A stretch of DNA of 37,206 nt, taken from Chloroflexota bacterium. GTDB lineage: Bacteria; Chloroflexota; Limnocylindria; P2-11E. Every line of letters begins with the position of its first letter. Position 1 is the first letter of the stretch. Below the pieces are notes generated by a model that saw only the letters and a list, made by a program, of their open reading frames with translations, made no database searches and was not told the DNA's origin. Shown one piece after another: positions 23,462-32,397 of this stretch. The translations under genes were made by a program, and so were the position numbers. The stretch is taken from positions 1 through 37,206 of the forward strand of contig DAIDAP010000033.1 in assembly GCA_027310565.1 (NCBI GenBank), written 5' to 3'.

Positions 23462-25080
23462 CGCTCCTGCGCCTCGCGCTCCGCTCCCATCGCACGAGCG
23501 TCGTCGTCATGGCCGTCATCGGCGCGCTCGGCGGCGCCCTCAACGCCGCCGCCTTCGTCCAGCTCGCGGGCACGACGGCCGCGGAGCGCGCCGCGTTCGG
23601 GCGCGAGATGGAGCTGCTCGGCAAGCAGCTCGCGTACCTCCTCCCCGATCCGGTCCAGCTGGACACGCTCGGCGGCTACCTCACGTGGCGCGCGTTCGGC
23701 CTCCTCTCGCTCGTCTTCTCGATCTGGGCGATCCTCGCGTCGACCGGCGCCGGCCGCGGCGACGAGGAGAAGGGGATCACCGAGCAGTGGCTCGCCGCGG
23801 GCGTGTCGCGGGCTCGCTGGCTCCTCACCCGCTCCGTCGGATTCGTCACGGCCGCCGCGGCCGCGCTCGGGGTCACGTTCGCGGCGACCGCGGCCGCGGC
23901 CGCCGGGTCCGGCGAGTCGCTCGCGCTCGACGCGACCGTCCTCGAGACGATCGTGACGCTCGGTCTGGTGCTCAGCACGTTCGGCGTCGGCCTCGTCGTC
24001 GCCCAGCTGGTCGTGACGCGCCGCTCGTCCGGCGCCATCGGGGCGGTCCTCGTCATCGCGCTCTACGAGCTGCACGCCGCCGCGCGCGCCGGCATGGACG
24101 TCGGCGTGCTCGAGGAGGTCAACCCCTTCGCGCTCTACGCCCGGAGCGCGCCGTTCCTCGCGGGGGGCGGCGTCGACGCCGCGGCGACCGTCGCCCTCTA
24201 CGCGATCGCCGCCGCGCTCGTGGGGCTCGCGGCCCTCGCCTTCACGCGGCGCGACATCGGCGCGGCGCTCGTGCGGCTCGGCAACGGCCGGACGGCGCGG
24301 GCGTCGTCGCGGCCGTCGGGCGATCCGCTCCTGCGCGCGCCGGTGCTCGCCCTCGTCGACCAGCAGCGCTGGGGCCTGGCCGGCTGGACGGTCGCGTTCG
24401 CCGCCTTCGCGTGGTTCCTCGCGTCGCTCGCGCGGACGATCGTCGACAGCATGCTCGCGATCCCGACCCTCGCGGTGTACTTCGAGCGTCTCGGCGTGAC
24501 CGCGTACACGGACTTCGTGGGCGTGCTCTGGTTCGGCACGGGCCCCTTCGTGCTCTCCGGCCTCGCCGTCACCCAGGCGAGCGGCTGGGCCGCGGACGAC
24601 GCCGAGGGCCGGCTCGAGGCGCAGCTCGCGTCCGGCGCGTCCCGGCCGCGCGTCGTCTTGGAGCGCGTCGCGGCGCTGCTCGTCATCACCGCGGTCGTCG
24701 CCGCGGTGAGCTCGCTCGTGGTCTTCGTGACGACGGACGCGCTCGGCATCACGCTCCCCGGCGACCGCATGGTCCTCGCGACGGTGCTCGAGCTCGCGGT
24801 CATCTTCGCCTTCGCCGGGATCGGCTCGGCGCTCGTCGGCTGGGCGCCGCGCGCCGCCGTGCTCGGCCTCGGCACCGTCGCGGTCGTCTCGTACTTCCTG
24901 CAGCAGTTCAGCGCGATCTTCGCGTGGCCGGAGTGGGTCGGCCGCCTCTCGATCTACCAGCTGTACGGGACGCCGCTCTCGAAGGACGACTGGATCGGCC
25001 CGGCGACCCTCGTCGCGGTCGGGGTCGCGGGAACGGCCGTCGCGCTCCTCACGATGCGGCGCCGCGACGTCGGGACGTAG
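23458..25080 (+). CDS. ABC-2-type transporter permease
   Basis: This 540-residue membrane protein starts inside the stop of the ATPase gene and is its partner. It contains several long hydrophobic stretches, for example SVVVMAVIGALGGALNAAAF near the N-terminus and VVSYFLQQFSAIFAWPEWVG near the C-terminus, in two similar halves of about six helices each. ABC-2 permeases of this double-length type work in exporters. The stop is 4 bases from the stop of the MFS gene on the other strand, so a terminator between them is not possible. Confidence 0.88.
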   Translation: MTLLRLALRSHRTSVVVMAVIGALGGALNAAAFVQLAGTTAAERAAFGREMELLGKQLAYLLPDPVQLDTLGGYLTWRAFGLLSLVFSIWAILASTGAGRGDEEKGITEQWLAAGVSRARWLLTRSVGFVTAAAAALGVTFAATAAAAAGSGESLALDATVLETIVTLGLVLSTFGVGLVVAQLVVTRRSSGAIGAVLVIALYELHAAARAGMDVGVLEEVNPFALYARSAPFLAGGGVDAAATVALYAIAAALVGLAALAFTRRDIGAALVRLGNGRTARASSRPSGDPLLRAPVLALVDQQRWGLAGWTVAFAAFAWFLASLARTIVDSMLAIPTLAVYFERLGVTAYTDFVGVLWFGTGPFVLSGLAVTQASGWAADDAEGRLEAQLASGASRPRVVLERVAALLVITAVVAAVSSLVVFVTTDALGITLPGDRMVLATVLELAVIFAFAGIGSALVGWAPRAAVLGLGTVAVVSYFLQQFSAIFAWPEWVGRLSIYQLYGTPLSKDDWIGPATLVAVGVAGTAVALLTMRRRDVGT

Positions 25081-25084
25081 TGCC

Positions 25085-26356
25085 CTAGGAGGACTTCACC
25101 TGGGCGACCGACTCGCGGCGGTCCTCGTGCGGCACCCCGACGTAGGACACGATCCCGCCGGCGGCCGTCGCCGCGACGGCGAGCAACAGCGCTCCCTCGA
25201 TCGAGAGCGGCACGATGAAGCCGGCGAGGGCGGAACCGATCGGGAAGCCCGCGAAGTTGAGCGCCATCGACACGGCGAACGCGCGCCCCATCCACTCCGG
25301 ATCGGTGCGGCGCTGGCGGACGGTGAACAGCGCGACGTCGAACGGCCCGTTCGCGATCCCGAGAGCGATCATCGCGAGCGCGACGAGGCGCGGATCCCCG
25401 GATCCGGCGAGCGCGACGACGAAGGCGGCGGCCTCGCCGAGCATCGCGAGCGCGAGGAGGATGTACTCGCGCCCGAGCGTCGAAACCCGTCCCACGAGGA
25501 GGACGGAGATCGACCCGGCGACGCCGGTGAGCGCGAAGAGCAGCCCGACGAACGTCTCGTCGGCACCGAAGCGTCGGAGCACGAGCACGGGCAGTGCGAT
25601 GAAGAAGGTCCCCCACCCGACGTTCGCGAGCGAGACCGACACCGCGAGCGTGCGCAGCGTCGGGTGGCGCACGACGTAGACGAGCCCGGCGAGCGCGTCG
25701 ACGAGCACGGGTCCACGGTCCGTCCGTGCTCCGGGGTCGTGCAGGCCGAGCGCGACGACCGCCGCGACCCCGAACACCACCGCGATGCCGAGGAGCGCCG
25801 CGGGCGCCCCGGCCGTCGCGACGAGCGCGCCGGCGATCGCGGGCCCGAAGATGCTCGCCACGACGTAGCCGTTGCTGTCGAGCGCGTTCGCGCGCTCCCA
25901 CAGCGGAGGCGGCACGAGGGTCGGGAAGAGGGTGCGCACGCCGACGTTCGAGAGCGGGAACGTGAGCGAGTTCACCGTGACCAGCACGAGGAGGACCGGC
26001 ACGGGGAGCGTATCGAGGAGAGCGAGCGCGGCGATGAGCGCGAGCACGACGGCGGAGAACGCGTAGTCGAGCACGACCAGGCGCGTCCGGCCGTGACGGT
26101 CGAGGAGCGCGCCGGCGATCGGAGAGGTGACGAGGCCCGGCGCGATCGCGAGGAAGGTGACGGCGCCCGCGACCGCGGCGGAGCCGTAGCTGCCGAGCGC
26201 GAACAGGACGAGCACGAGCGACACCATCTGGCCCGCGAGGCGGGCGAGGAGCATGCTCGCGACGAGCCGGCCGACGCCGGGCAGCGTGACGAGCGCGCGG
26301 TACGAGGGCTGGAGCACGGGGTCCTGCGTAGCGTATGCGCGATCGGCGCGACGCAC
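25085..26356 (-). CDS. MFS transporter
   Basis: This about 423-residue protein has many membrane-spanning stretches and MFS signatures. GALLDRHGRTRLVVLDY is the loop 2-3 motif (G...DR.GRR), and FALTGVAGSISVLLVGRVST begins the second half. It resembles the EntS/enterobactin exporter-like group of drug and siderophore exporters, but substrate is unknown. The listed start is GTG at 26356, only 17 bases from the divergent 3-hydroxyproline dehydratase gene; a start further in is possible. Confidence 0.88.
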   Translation of the reverse strand: MRRADRAYATQDPVLQPSYRALVTLPGVGRLVASMLLARLAGQMVSLVLVLFALGSYGSAAVAGAVTFLAIAPGLVTSPIAGALLDRHGRTRLVVLDYAFSAVVLALIAALALLDTLPVPVLLVLVTVNSLTFPLSNVGVRTLFPTLVPPPLWERANALDSNGYVVASIFGPAIAGALVATAGAPAALLGIAVVFGVAAVVALGLHDPGARTDRGPVLVDALAGLVYVVRHPTLRTLAVSVSLANVGWGTFFIALPVLVLRRFGADETFVGLLFALTGVAGSISVLLVGRVSTLGREYILLALAMLGEAAAFVVALAGSGDPRLVALAMIALGIANGPFDVALFTVRQRRTDPEWMGRAFAVSMALNFAGFPIGSALAGFIVPLSIEGALLLAVAATAAGGIVSYVGVPHEDRRESVAQVKSS

Positions 26357-26373
26357 CGTTAACCTCGGCGCAC

Positions 26374-27405
26374 ATGGACCTCGAGCGCGCGACGTCGTGG
26401 CCGCCGCCGGCCGGCTGGCGGCGCGTCACGGTCATCGACGCGCACGCCGCGGGCGAGCCGCTCCGCGTCGTGACCGGCGGCGTCGACCCGCCGCCGGGCG
26501 CCACGATCCTCGAGAAGCGCCGCCACGCGCGCGAGCGCCTCGACGGCCTGCGGCGTGGCCTGATGTTCGAGCCGCGCGGCCACGCCGACATGTACGGGGC
26601 GATCGTCACCGAGCCGGTCACCGCCGACGGCGACCTCGGCGTCCTGTTCATGCACAACGAGGGCTGGAGCACGATGTGCGGCCACGGGATCATCGCCCTG
26701 GTCACGGTGCTCCTGGAGACCGGTGCCCTCGCCGCGCGCGAGGTCGTCCGCGTCGACGCGCCCGCGGGACGGGTCGCCGCTCGTCCGAAGGTCGCCGGCG
26801 GACGGGTCGCGAGCGTCGCGTTCGAGAACGTCCCCTCGTTCGCGCTCGCGCTCGACGAGACGGTGGACGTCCCGGGGATGGGACGCGTCCGCTACGACCT
26901 CGCGTTCGGCGGGGCCTTCTACGCGTACGTCGACGTCGCGCAGGTCGGGCTCGAGATGACCCCGCGGGATTACCGCCGGCTCATCGACTCGGGCTGGCGC
27001 ATCAAGAAGGCGGTCATGGCCTCGCGGCCGATCCCGCACCCGTTCGAGCCGGACCTCTCGTTCCTGTACGGGACGATCTTCACCGGGCCGGCCCTGGGTC
27101 CCGGCGGCGACTCGCGCAACGTGTGCGTGTTCGCCGACGGCGAGGTGGACCGCTCACCGACCGGGACCGGCGTCTCCGGCCGCGTCGCGCTCGAACACGC
27201 ACGCGGGCGCCTCGCGGTCGGCACGCCGTTCGTCGTCGAGAGCGTCATCGGCACGCGCTTCGTCGGCCGCGTCGTCCGCGAGACGACGTTCGGACCGCAC
27301 GCGGCGGTCGTGCCGGAGGTCGAGGGGAGCGCCTGGATCTCGGGTCGTGGCGAGCTGTGGTTCGACCCGCACGACCCGCTGCGCGAGGGCTTCATCCTTC
27401 GCTAG
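26374..27405 (+). CDS. Trans-L-3-hydroxyproline dehydratase (proline racemase family)
   Basis: This 343-residue protein belongs to the proline racemase superfamily, which splits by two active-site positions. The first is Cys102 in MCGHG. The second, Cys in racemases (SPCGTG), is Thr263 here in DRSPTGTGVSG. Cys plus Thr marks trans-3-hydroxy-L-proline dehydratases, which make pyrroline-2-carboxylate. A racemase or 4-hydroxyproline epimerase is therefore unlikely. The ATG at 26374 is close to the first conserved strand. It is divergent from an MFS transporter and convergent, with a 14-base overlap, with arsC. Confidence 0.85.
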   Translation: MDLERATSWPPPAGWRRVTVIDAHAAGEPLRVVTGGVDPPPGATILEKRRHARERLDGLRRGLMFEPRGHADMYGAIVTEPVTADGDLGVLFMHNEGWSTMCGHGIIALVTVLLETGALAAREVVRVDAPAGRVAARPKVAGGRVASVAFENVPSFALALDETVDVPGMGRVRYDLAFGGAFYAYVDVAQVGLEMTPRDYRRLIDSGWRIKKAVMASRPIPHPFEPDLSFLYGTIFTGPALGPGGDSRNVCVFADGEVDRSPTGTGVSGRVALEHARGRLAVGTPFVVESVIGTRFVGRVVRETTFGPHAAVVPEVEGSAWISGRGELWFDPHDPLREGFILR

Positions 27406-27826
27406 CGACGAGCTCCGCGACGCGGCGCCGGATGTCGTCGCGCACCCGCGTGAACGCCGCGTAGCGCTCGGCCTCACTCCCCCGCACCGCCGACGGATCC
27501 GGGAACGACCAGTGGCGCCGCTCGCGGGCGTTCGGGAACACCGGGCACGCCTCGGCCGCGTCGTCGCAGACGGTGACGACGAGGTCGAACGCTTCGTCGA
27601 CGAACCGTTCGACCGTCTTCGAGGTCTGGGCGGAGATGTCGATCCCGGCGTCGGCCATCGCGCGGACCGCGAGCGGGTGCACGCCGCGCGCCTCGGTACC
27701 CGCGCTCGCCGCGGCATACCGCCGCCCTCCCGCCGCGCGCAGGAACCCCTCCGCCATCTGCGACCGGGCCGAGTTGTGGGTGCAGACGAACAGGACGCGC
27801 CGCGGCGCGTCAGGCGCCGGGCTCAT
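27392..27826 (-). CDS. arsC: Arsenate reductase, LMW-phosphatase fold
   Basis: This 144-residue protein has the low-molecular-weight tyrosine phosphatase P-loop VCTHNSARSQMAEG with Cys15 and Arg21. The second and third redox Cys of thioredoxin-linked ArsC are present as Cys87 and Cys94 in VCDDAAEACPVFP, and the general acid Asp lies in HWSFPDPS. The three Cys and the loop make arsenate reductase much more likely than a protein tyrosine phosphatase. It overlaps phoU by 17 bases and ends the pst operon. No arsenic efflux gene (arsB/acr3) or ArsR regulator is nearby. Confidence 0.87.
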   Translation of the reverse strand: MSPAPDAPRRVLFVCTHNSARSQMAEGFLRAAGGRRYAAASAGTEARGVHPLAVRAMADAGIDISAQTSKTVERFVDEAFDLVVTVCDDAAEACPVFPNARERRHWSFPDPSAVRGSEAERYAAFTRVRDDIRRRVAELVASEG

Positions 27827-28493
27827 GGCGGTTCAGCTCATGCATCGTCCCGGTGACCTCGTACACGGTGCGCTCGCAGATGTTCTGGATCCGGTCGCCG
27901 ACGCGCTCGAGGTTGTGCGCGACCCACACCAGCCAGGTCGCGCGCTCGACGGTCTCGGGGTCGCGGTGCATGAACTCCAGGAGCTCGCGGTAGACGGACG
28001 CGTAGAGCGCGTCGACCTCGTCGTCCCGGGCCGAGACACGCCGTGCCGCGTCCGCGTCGCGGCGGATGAACGCGTCGACCGCGTCCCGGAGCATCGCGCG
28101 CACCGTTGCCGCCATCTTCGGGACGTCGATGAGCGGCTTCAGCAGGTCCCGTCCCTGGTGGAGCTGGACGACGCGCGCGATCCCCGCCGCGTAGTCCCCC
28201 ATCCGCTCCAGCTCGGAGACGACCATGAGCACCGCGACGATGAGCCGCAGGTCGCCGGCGATCGGCTGCTGCGTCGCGATGAGGTGGATGGCCCGGTCCT
28301 CGATCCGGTAGCGCAGCGCGTTGACCGCCTCGTCCTCCGCGATCACCTGCGCCGCGATCCGCTCGTCGAGGCTCTCGAGGGCGCTCAGGCTCCGCTCGAT
28401 CGCGAGGTCCACCAGGCTCGCGAGCTGGCGCAGTGCCATCTGGAGGCTCGCGATCCCTTCGTCGAGCGTCGCGCGCTGGTGGATGGTGCTCAT
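27810..28493 (-). CDS. phoU: PhoU phosphate signalling protein
   Basis: This 227-residue protein is a two-domain PhoU. Each half is a three-helix bundle with the metal-binding acidic motif, seen as [11 protein letters not shown] in the first domain and [14 protein letters not shown] in the second. PhoU turns down the Pho regulon when phosphate is plentiful, by acting on PstB and PhoR. The ATG at 28493 overlaps the pstB stop (ATGA), so the order pstB-phoU is coupled. The 3' end overlaps the arsC start by 17 bases. Confidence 0.95.
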   Translation of the reverse strand: MSTIHQRATLDEGIASLQMALRQLASLVDLAIERSLSALESLDERIAAQVIAEDEAVNALRYRIEDRAIHLIATQQPIAGDLRLIVAVLMVVSELERMGDYAAGIARVVQLHQGRDLLKPLIDVPKMAATVRAMLRDAVDAFIRRDADAARRVSARDDEVDALYASVYRELLEFMHRDPETVERATWLVWVAHNLERVGDRIQNICERTVYEVTGTMHELNRHEPGA

Positions 28494-29332
28494 CCGAAGC
28501 GTCCGGTGATGTACGCCTCGGTGCGCTCGTCCTTCGGGGTCGTGAAGAGCTCCTCGGTCGTGCCGAACTCGACGAGCCGGCCCACGCCGTCCTCGCCGGC
28601 GAGCAGGAACGCGGTGAACTCGCTCACGCGCGAGGCCTGCTGCATGTTGTGGGTGACGATGACGATCGTGACCTCGCGCGAGAGCTCGCGCATGAGCTCC
28701 TCGATCCGGTAGGTCGCGATGGGGTCCAGCGCCGAGCAGGGCTCGTCCATGAGCAGGACGCTCGGTCCGGTCGCGAGGGCGCGCGCGATGCAGAGGCGCT
28801 GCTGCTGCCCGCCGGAGAGGGCGGCGCCGGAGCGATGGAGCTTGTCCTTCACCTCGTCCCACAGCGCCGCGCGGAGCAGGTTCCGCTCGACGAGGTCGTC
28901 CATCTCGCGCCGCGAGAGGCGCCATCCGCGCAGGCGCGGCCCCGCGGCCACGTTCTCGTACACCGACATCATCGGGAACGGATTCGGCTTCTGGAACACC
29001 ATGCCGACTATGCTGCGCACCGCGACCGGATCGGCGTACGGCGAGTAGACGTCCACGTCGCCGACGAACACGCTGCCGCGCGCGTATGCGCCCGGCGTGA
29101 CCTCGTGCATGCGGTTGATGCAGCGGACGAGGGTGGACTTCCCGCAGCCCGACGGACCGATGATCGCCGTGACCGTGCCCGCGGCGACGTCGAAGGTCAC
29201 GCCGCCGATGGCGCGATGCGTCCCGTAATAGGCGTCGAGGTGCTCGACGCGGATCGCGTTCGCGCGCCGCCCGTGGGGGGTCGGCTCGGCGGGGACGGCT
29301 GGCCCCGCCTCGGGACGCCGGAGAGTGATCAA
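28490..29332 (-). CDS. pstB: Phosphate ABC transporter ATP-binding protein
   Basis: PstB powers phosphate import through PstC and PstA. The protein is 280 residues, of usual length. Walker A is GPSGCGKST, the signature is [15 protein letters not shown] and Walker B is [13 protein letters not shown], all in the typical PstB form. [17 protein letters not shown] is the PstB-type Q-loop. The first 25 residues are an extra Pro/Ala-rich lead. The ATG at 29332 overlaps the pstA stop (29329-29331). Confidence 0.96.
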   Translation of the reverse strand: MITLRRPEAGPAVPAEPTPHGRRANAIRVEHLDAYYGTHRAIGGVTFDVAAGTVTAIIGPSGCGKSTLVRCINRMHEVTPGAYARGSVFVGDVDVYSPYADPVAVRSIVGMVFQKPNPFPMMSVYENVAAGPRLRGWRLSRREMDDLVERNLLRAALWDEVKDKLHRSGAALSGGQQQRLCIARALATGPSVLLMDEPCSALDPIATYRIEELMRELSREVTIVIVTHNMQQASRVSEFTAFLLAGEDGVGRLVEFGTTEELFTTPKDERTEAYITGRFG

Positions 29333-30210
29333 CGGGAGCGGCTCCGTGTCACGAGCCTAAGGCTCACGGCAAGAACGGCGATGGCCGCGACGAGGACGAG
29401 CGAGCTCCCCCAGGCCTTCGCGTGCCAATCGTCGTACGGCGATACGGCGTACTGGTAGATCTGCAGCGGGAGCGCAGCCATCGGCCGCAGCGGATCGAAG
29501 TTGAAGAAGACGTTCCCGAGCGCGGTGAGCATGAGCGGCGCGGTCTCCCCCGCCGCGCGTGCGACCGCCAGCACGACCGCGGTCACGATGCCGGCGCGGG
29601 CCGTCGGCAGCACGATCATCAGGATGACCCGCCAGCGGGGCGCGCCGAGCGCGAGACCGGCCTCGCGCAGACCGCTCGGGACGAGACGGAGCACCTCCTC
29701 GACCGTGCGGGCGACGATCGGGATCATGATCACCGCCAGCGCGAGCGCGCCCGCGACGCCCGCGTAGCTGCCGATGACGCTCCGGACGAGGAAGGCCCAC
29801 ACGAACACGCCGACGGCGACGGACGGCAGCCCGGCGATGAGCTCGGCGCAGAAGCGCACCGCGCCCGCCCACCGGCCGGCGCGGTACTCGCTCGCGAAGA
29901 TCGCCGCGCCGAGGCCGATCGGGACCGCGATGAGCGCGGCGATCGCGCCCATCTCGAGCGACCCGAGGATCGCCGGCGCGACGCCGCCGCCCTCGACGCC
30001 GAAGGGCCGCGGCCGGTCGGTGAAGAACGCGAGGTTCAGCGCGGGCAGGCCGCGGACGACGACGTATCCGATGATGACCACGAGGAGCGACGCGGCGAGG
30101 AGCGTCGCGGCGCCGAGCAGGACGCCCATGACGAGCGCCGCGAGCCGGCGACGCGCCGTGACGCGGTGGCTCTCGGGGACGACGAAGCGGGTCGCGCCCG
30201 CGACGGTCAC
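29329..30210 (-). CDS. pstA: Phosphate ABC transporter permease PstA
   Basis: PstA is one of the two channel subunits. This 293-residue protein has about six transmembrane helices and the EAA-like loop [20 protein letters not shown], and ends with a PstA-type segment, [20 protein letters not shown]. The GTG at 30210 is chosen because it overlaps the pstC stop as GTGA; the frame continues upstream to 31038 but only as pstC antisense-frame noise. It is downstream of pstC in the usual order. Confidence 0.93.
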   Translation of the reverse strand: MTVAGATRFVVPESHRVTARRRLAALVMGVLLGAATLLAASLLVVIIGYVVVRGLPALNLAFFTDRPRPFGVEGGGVAPAILGSLEMGAIAALIAVPIGLGAAIFASEYRAGRWAGAVRFCAELIAGLPSVAVGVFVWAFLVRSVIGSYAGVAGALALAVIMIPIVARTVEEVLRLVPSGLREAGLALGAPRWRVILMIVLPTARAGIVTAVVLAVARAAGETAPLMLTALGNVFFNFDPLRPMAALPLQIYQYAVSPYDDWHAKAWGSSLVLVAAIAVLAVSLRLVTRSRSR

Positions 30211-31142
30211 AGGATCATCCCCTCGCGCGCGGCTCCCGTGCGGCGGATGAGGACGCGCGCCGCGGCGTTCACGACGATCGCGACGAGCAGGAGCACGAGC
30301 GCGATCTCGACGATGGCGCTGAAGTAGAGCTCGCTGTCGGCCTCGGTGAACTGGTTCGCGATCGCCGACGCGAGCGTGTAGCCGGGCGTGAAGAGCGACG
30401 GCGAGATGTCGGTCGAGGAGTTGCCGACGACCATCGTCACCGCCATGGTCTCGCCGAACGCGCGGGCCACACCCAGGACCGCCGCGCCGACGATCCCGGC
30501 CCGCGCGTACGGCAGGACGGCGCGGCTCACCGTCTCCCAGCGGGTCGCGCCCAGCGCGAGCATGCCCTCGCGCTGGGCGCTCGGGACCGCGCTCACGACC
30601 TCGCGCGCGATCGCGAGGATGATCGGCAGGATCATGATCGCGAGGACGAGACCGCCGGTGAGGAGGTCGAGTCCGACGACCGGCCCGGAGAAGAGCGCGC
30701 CGAGCAGGGGCACTCCGCCGAGGGTCCCCTGCAGCGCCGGCTCGACCGTGGTCCGCATGAACGGGACCAGCACGAAGAAGCCCCACAGGCCGTAGACGAT
30801 GCTCGGGATGTAGGCGAGCACCTCGATGAGGAACGCGAGCGGCCCGCGCACGAGCCGAGGGGCGTACTCGACCAGGAAGACCGAGGCGCCGATCGCGACG
30901 GGCGCGGCGAGGAGGATCGCGATGGCCGTGGTGACGAGCGTCCCGAACACGTAGCCGCCGGCGCCGAAGACGAGCTTCACCGGATCCCACTCGGTGGTGA
31001 CGAGGAACGACAGGCCGTATCGCGCGACCGACGGCCACGCGTCGACGAGGAGCAGGAGGGCGATGCCGAGGAGCGTGAGGGGCACCAGGAGGGCCAGCGC
31101 CCCCACGCTCCAGGCGAAGACGCGGTCGGCTCGCGAGGTCAC
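30207..31142 (-). CDS. pstC: Phosphate ABC transporter permease PstC
   Basis: PstC is the other channel subunit. The protein is 311 residues. Visible features are a N-terminal helix, LSFLVTTEWDPV, the run YIPSIVYGLWGFFVLVPF, and the EAA-like loop REGMLALGATRWETVSRAVL. GVARAFGETMAVTMVVGN is a PstC-type signature. The GTG at 31142 overlaps the pstS stop as GTGA. All pst genes here are coupled in this way. Confidence 0.94.
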   Translation of the reverse strand: MTSRADRVFAWSVGALALLVPLTLLGIALLLLVDAWPSVARYGLSFLVTTEWDPVKLVFGAGGYVFGTLVTTAIAILLAAPVAIGASVFLVEYAPRLVRGPLAFLIEVLAYIPSIVYGLWGFFVLVPFMRTTVEPALQGTLGGVPLLGALFSGPVVGLDLLTGGLVLAIMILPIILAIAREVVSAVPSAQREGMLALGATRWETVSRAVLPYARAGIVGAAVLGVARAFGETMAVTMVVGNSSTDISPSLFTPGYTLASAIANQFTEADSELYFSAIVEIALVLLLVAIVVNAAARVLIRRTGAAREGMIL

Positions 31143-32242
31143 CCGGCGGGCAGCGCGGGCTTGCCGCCCGACGTGACGCTCCGGATCTTGGCCTCGGCCT
31201 TCGTGACGACGTCCTTCGGGAGCGGCGCGTAGCCGAGGTCCTTCGCGAACCGCTGGCCGTCGGTGATCGCCCACCAGAGGAACCGGGTGACGCCGAGAGC
31301 CTTCTTCGGATCGGGCATGTCCTGGTACACGAGCAGCCAGGTGAACCCGGAGACGGGGTACGCCGCGGGATTGTCGGAGTTCGTGATCGACGCGCGGAGG
31401 TCCTCCGCGATCGTCACCCCCTCGGCCGCCTTGGAGACGCTGTCGAGCGACGGCTCGACGAACGCGCCCTTCGCGTTCCGCACGAGACCCGCGGGCAGTT
31501 TTTGCTGGATCGCGTAGATGAGCTCGACGTAGCCGATGGAGTTCGGCGTCTGCTTCACCGTGCCGGCCACGCCCTCGTTGCCCTTGCCGCCGACGCCCAC
31601 CGGCCACTTCACCGACGTGCCGCGGCCGACGGTCGTCTCCCAGGTCTTGCTCACCTTCGAGAGGTAGTCGACCCAGATGTACGTCGTGCCGGAGCCGTCG
31701 GAGCGGTGGACGACGGCGATGTCGCTCGCCGGCAGCGTCACCCCGGGGTTGGCGTCGGCGATCCTCGGGTCGTTCCACTTCGTGATCTCGCCGAGGAAGA
31801 TGCCCGCGAGCGCGTCGGGCGTGAACTTGAGCGTCTGCGTCACCCCGGTCAGGTTATACGTCGGGACCACCGCGCCCATCACCGTCGGGATATGGAGGAT
31901 CGGCGCCTTGGCGTCGGCGAGCTGCTGATCGGTCATCGGACCGTCCGAGGCGCCGAAGTCCACGGTCTTGTCGGTGATGGACTTGATGCCGCCGCCCGAG
32001 CCGATGCTCTGGTAGTTGACCTGGACGCCGGTGGCGCTGCCGTACTCCTCGATCCACTTCGAGTAGATGACCGCGGGGAACGTCGCGCCGGCGCCGTCGA
32101 GCGACCTCGCTTCGTCCGGGCAGCTCCCCGTCACCGGGAAGCAGGCGGTCGCGGCGCCGTTCCCGGCCGGGGCGGCGCCGCCGCACGCGGCGAGGAGCGT
32201 CGCGAGCACGGCGAGGAGCGCGAGGGGACTCTTGGTCTTCAT
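31139..32242 (-). CDS. pstS: Phosphate-binding lipoprotein PstS
   Basis: PstS captures phosphate outside the membrane and hands it to PstCA. The 367-residue protein starts MKTKSPLALLAVLATLLAAC, a lipobox with Cys20. Phosphate-binding motifs include GAGATFPAVIYSKWIEEYG, QSIGSGGGIKSI and HRSDGSGTTYIWVDYLSKV. GGGAG-type spacing is fair: GGGAG lies about 8 bases before the ATG at 32242. A three-unit PHO box lies 76 bases upstream. It is the first gene of the pst-phoU-arsC operon. Confidence 0.96.
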   Translation of the reverse strand: MKTKSPLALLAVLATLLAACGGAAPAGNGAATACFPVTGSCPDEARSLDGAGATFPAVIYSKWIEEYGSATGVQVNYQSIGSGGGIKSITDKTVDFGASDGPMTDQQLADAKAPILHIPTVMGAVVPTYNLTGVTQTLKFTPDALAGIFLGEITKWNDPRIADANPGVTLPASDIAVVHRSDGSGTTYIWVDYLSKVSKTWETTVGRGTSVKWPVGVGGKGNEGVAGTVKQTPNSIGYVELIYAIQQKLPAGLVRNAKGAFVEPSLDSVSKAAEGVTIAEDLRASITNSDNPAAYPVSGFTWLLVYQDMPDPKKALGVTRFLWWAITDGQRFAKDLGYAPLPKDVVTKAEAKIRSVTSGGKPALPAG

Positions 32243-32318
32243 CTGATCTCCCTTTCCCACATCTCTGTCGGTGCGATCGTCGCCGGCCCGCATGACAGCG
32301 TCGTGTGCGCGGGTGCGC

Positions 32319-32351
32319 GGGCGGTGAGGGCTCGGTGAGCGGACGGTGAAC
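32319..32351 (-). promoter_or_regulatory. PHO box (three 11-base direct repeat units) before pstS
   Basis: Read on the minus strand, three adjacent 11-base units run from 32351 to 32319. The first is GTTCACCGTCC and each has the core TCACC at the same place, so the period is exactly 11. The units match the Streptomyces-type PHO box (G(T/G)TCACC...). The site lies between the phoP stop and pstS, with pstS ATG 76 bases downstream. The PhoP-type regulator encoded next door is the natural binder. No clear -10 box was found downstream. Confidence 0.7.
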
Positions 32352-32397
32352 GCCGGCGTCGGTCGCCGGGCCGCTCGTCGCCTCGCACCGACGCGGC

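Noticed and set aside
23458-25080. Reading this as two separate permease genes
   Set aside because: The frame is continuous, with no inner start and stop pair, and double-length ABC-2 permeases are known.
29274-29302. GC-rich palindrome-like run near the pstB start as a fourth copy of the carB/pyrC element
   Set aside because: It lacks the AGGGGG-spacer-hairpin order and the stem pairs poorly; it is within the Pro-rich lead of PstB.
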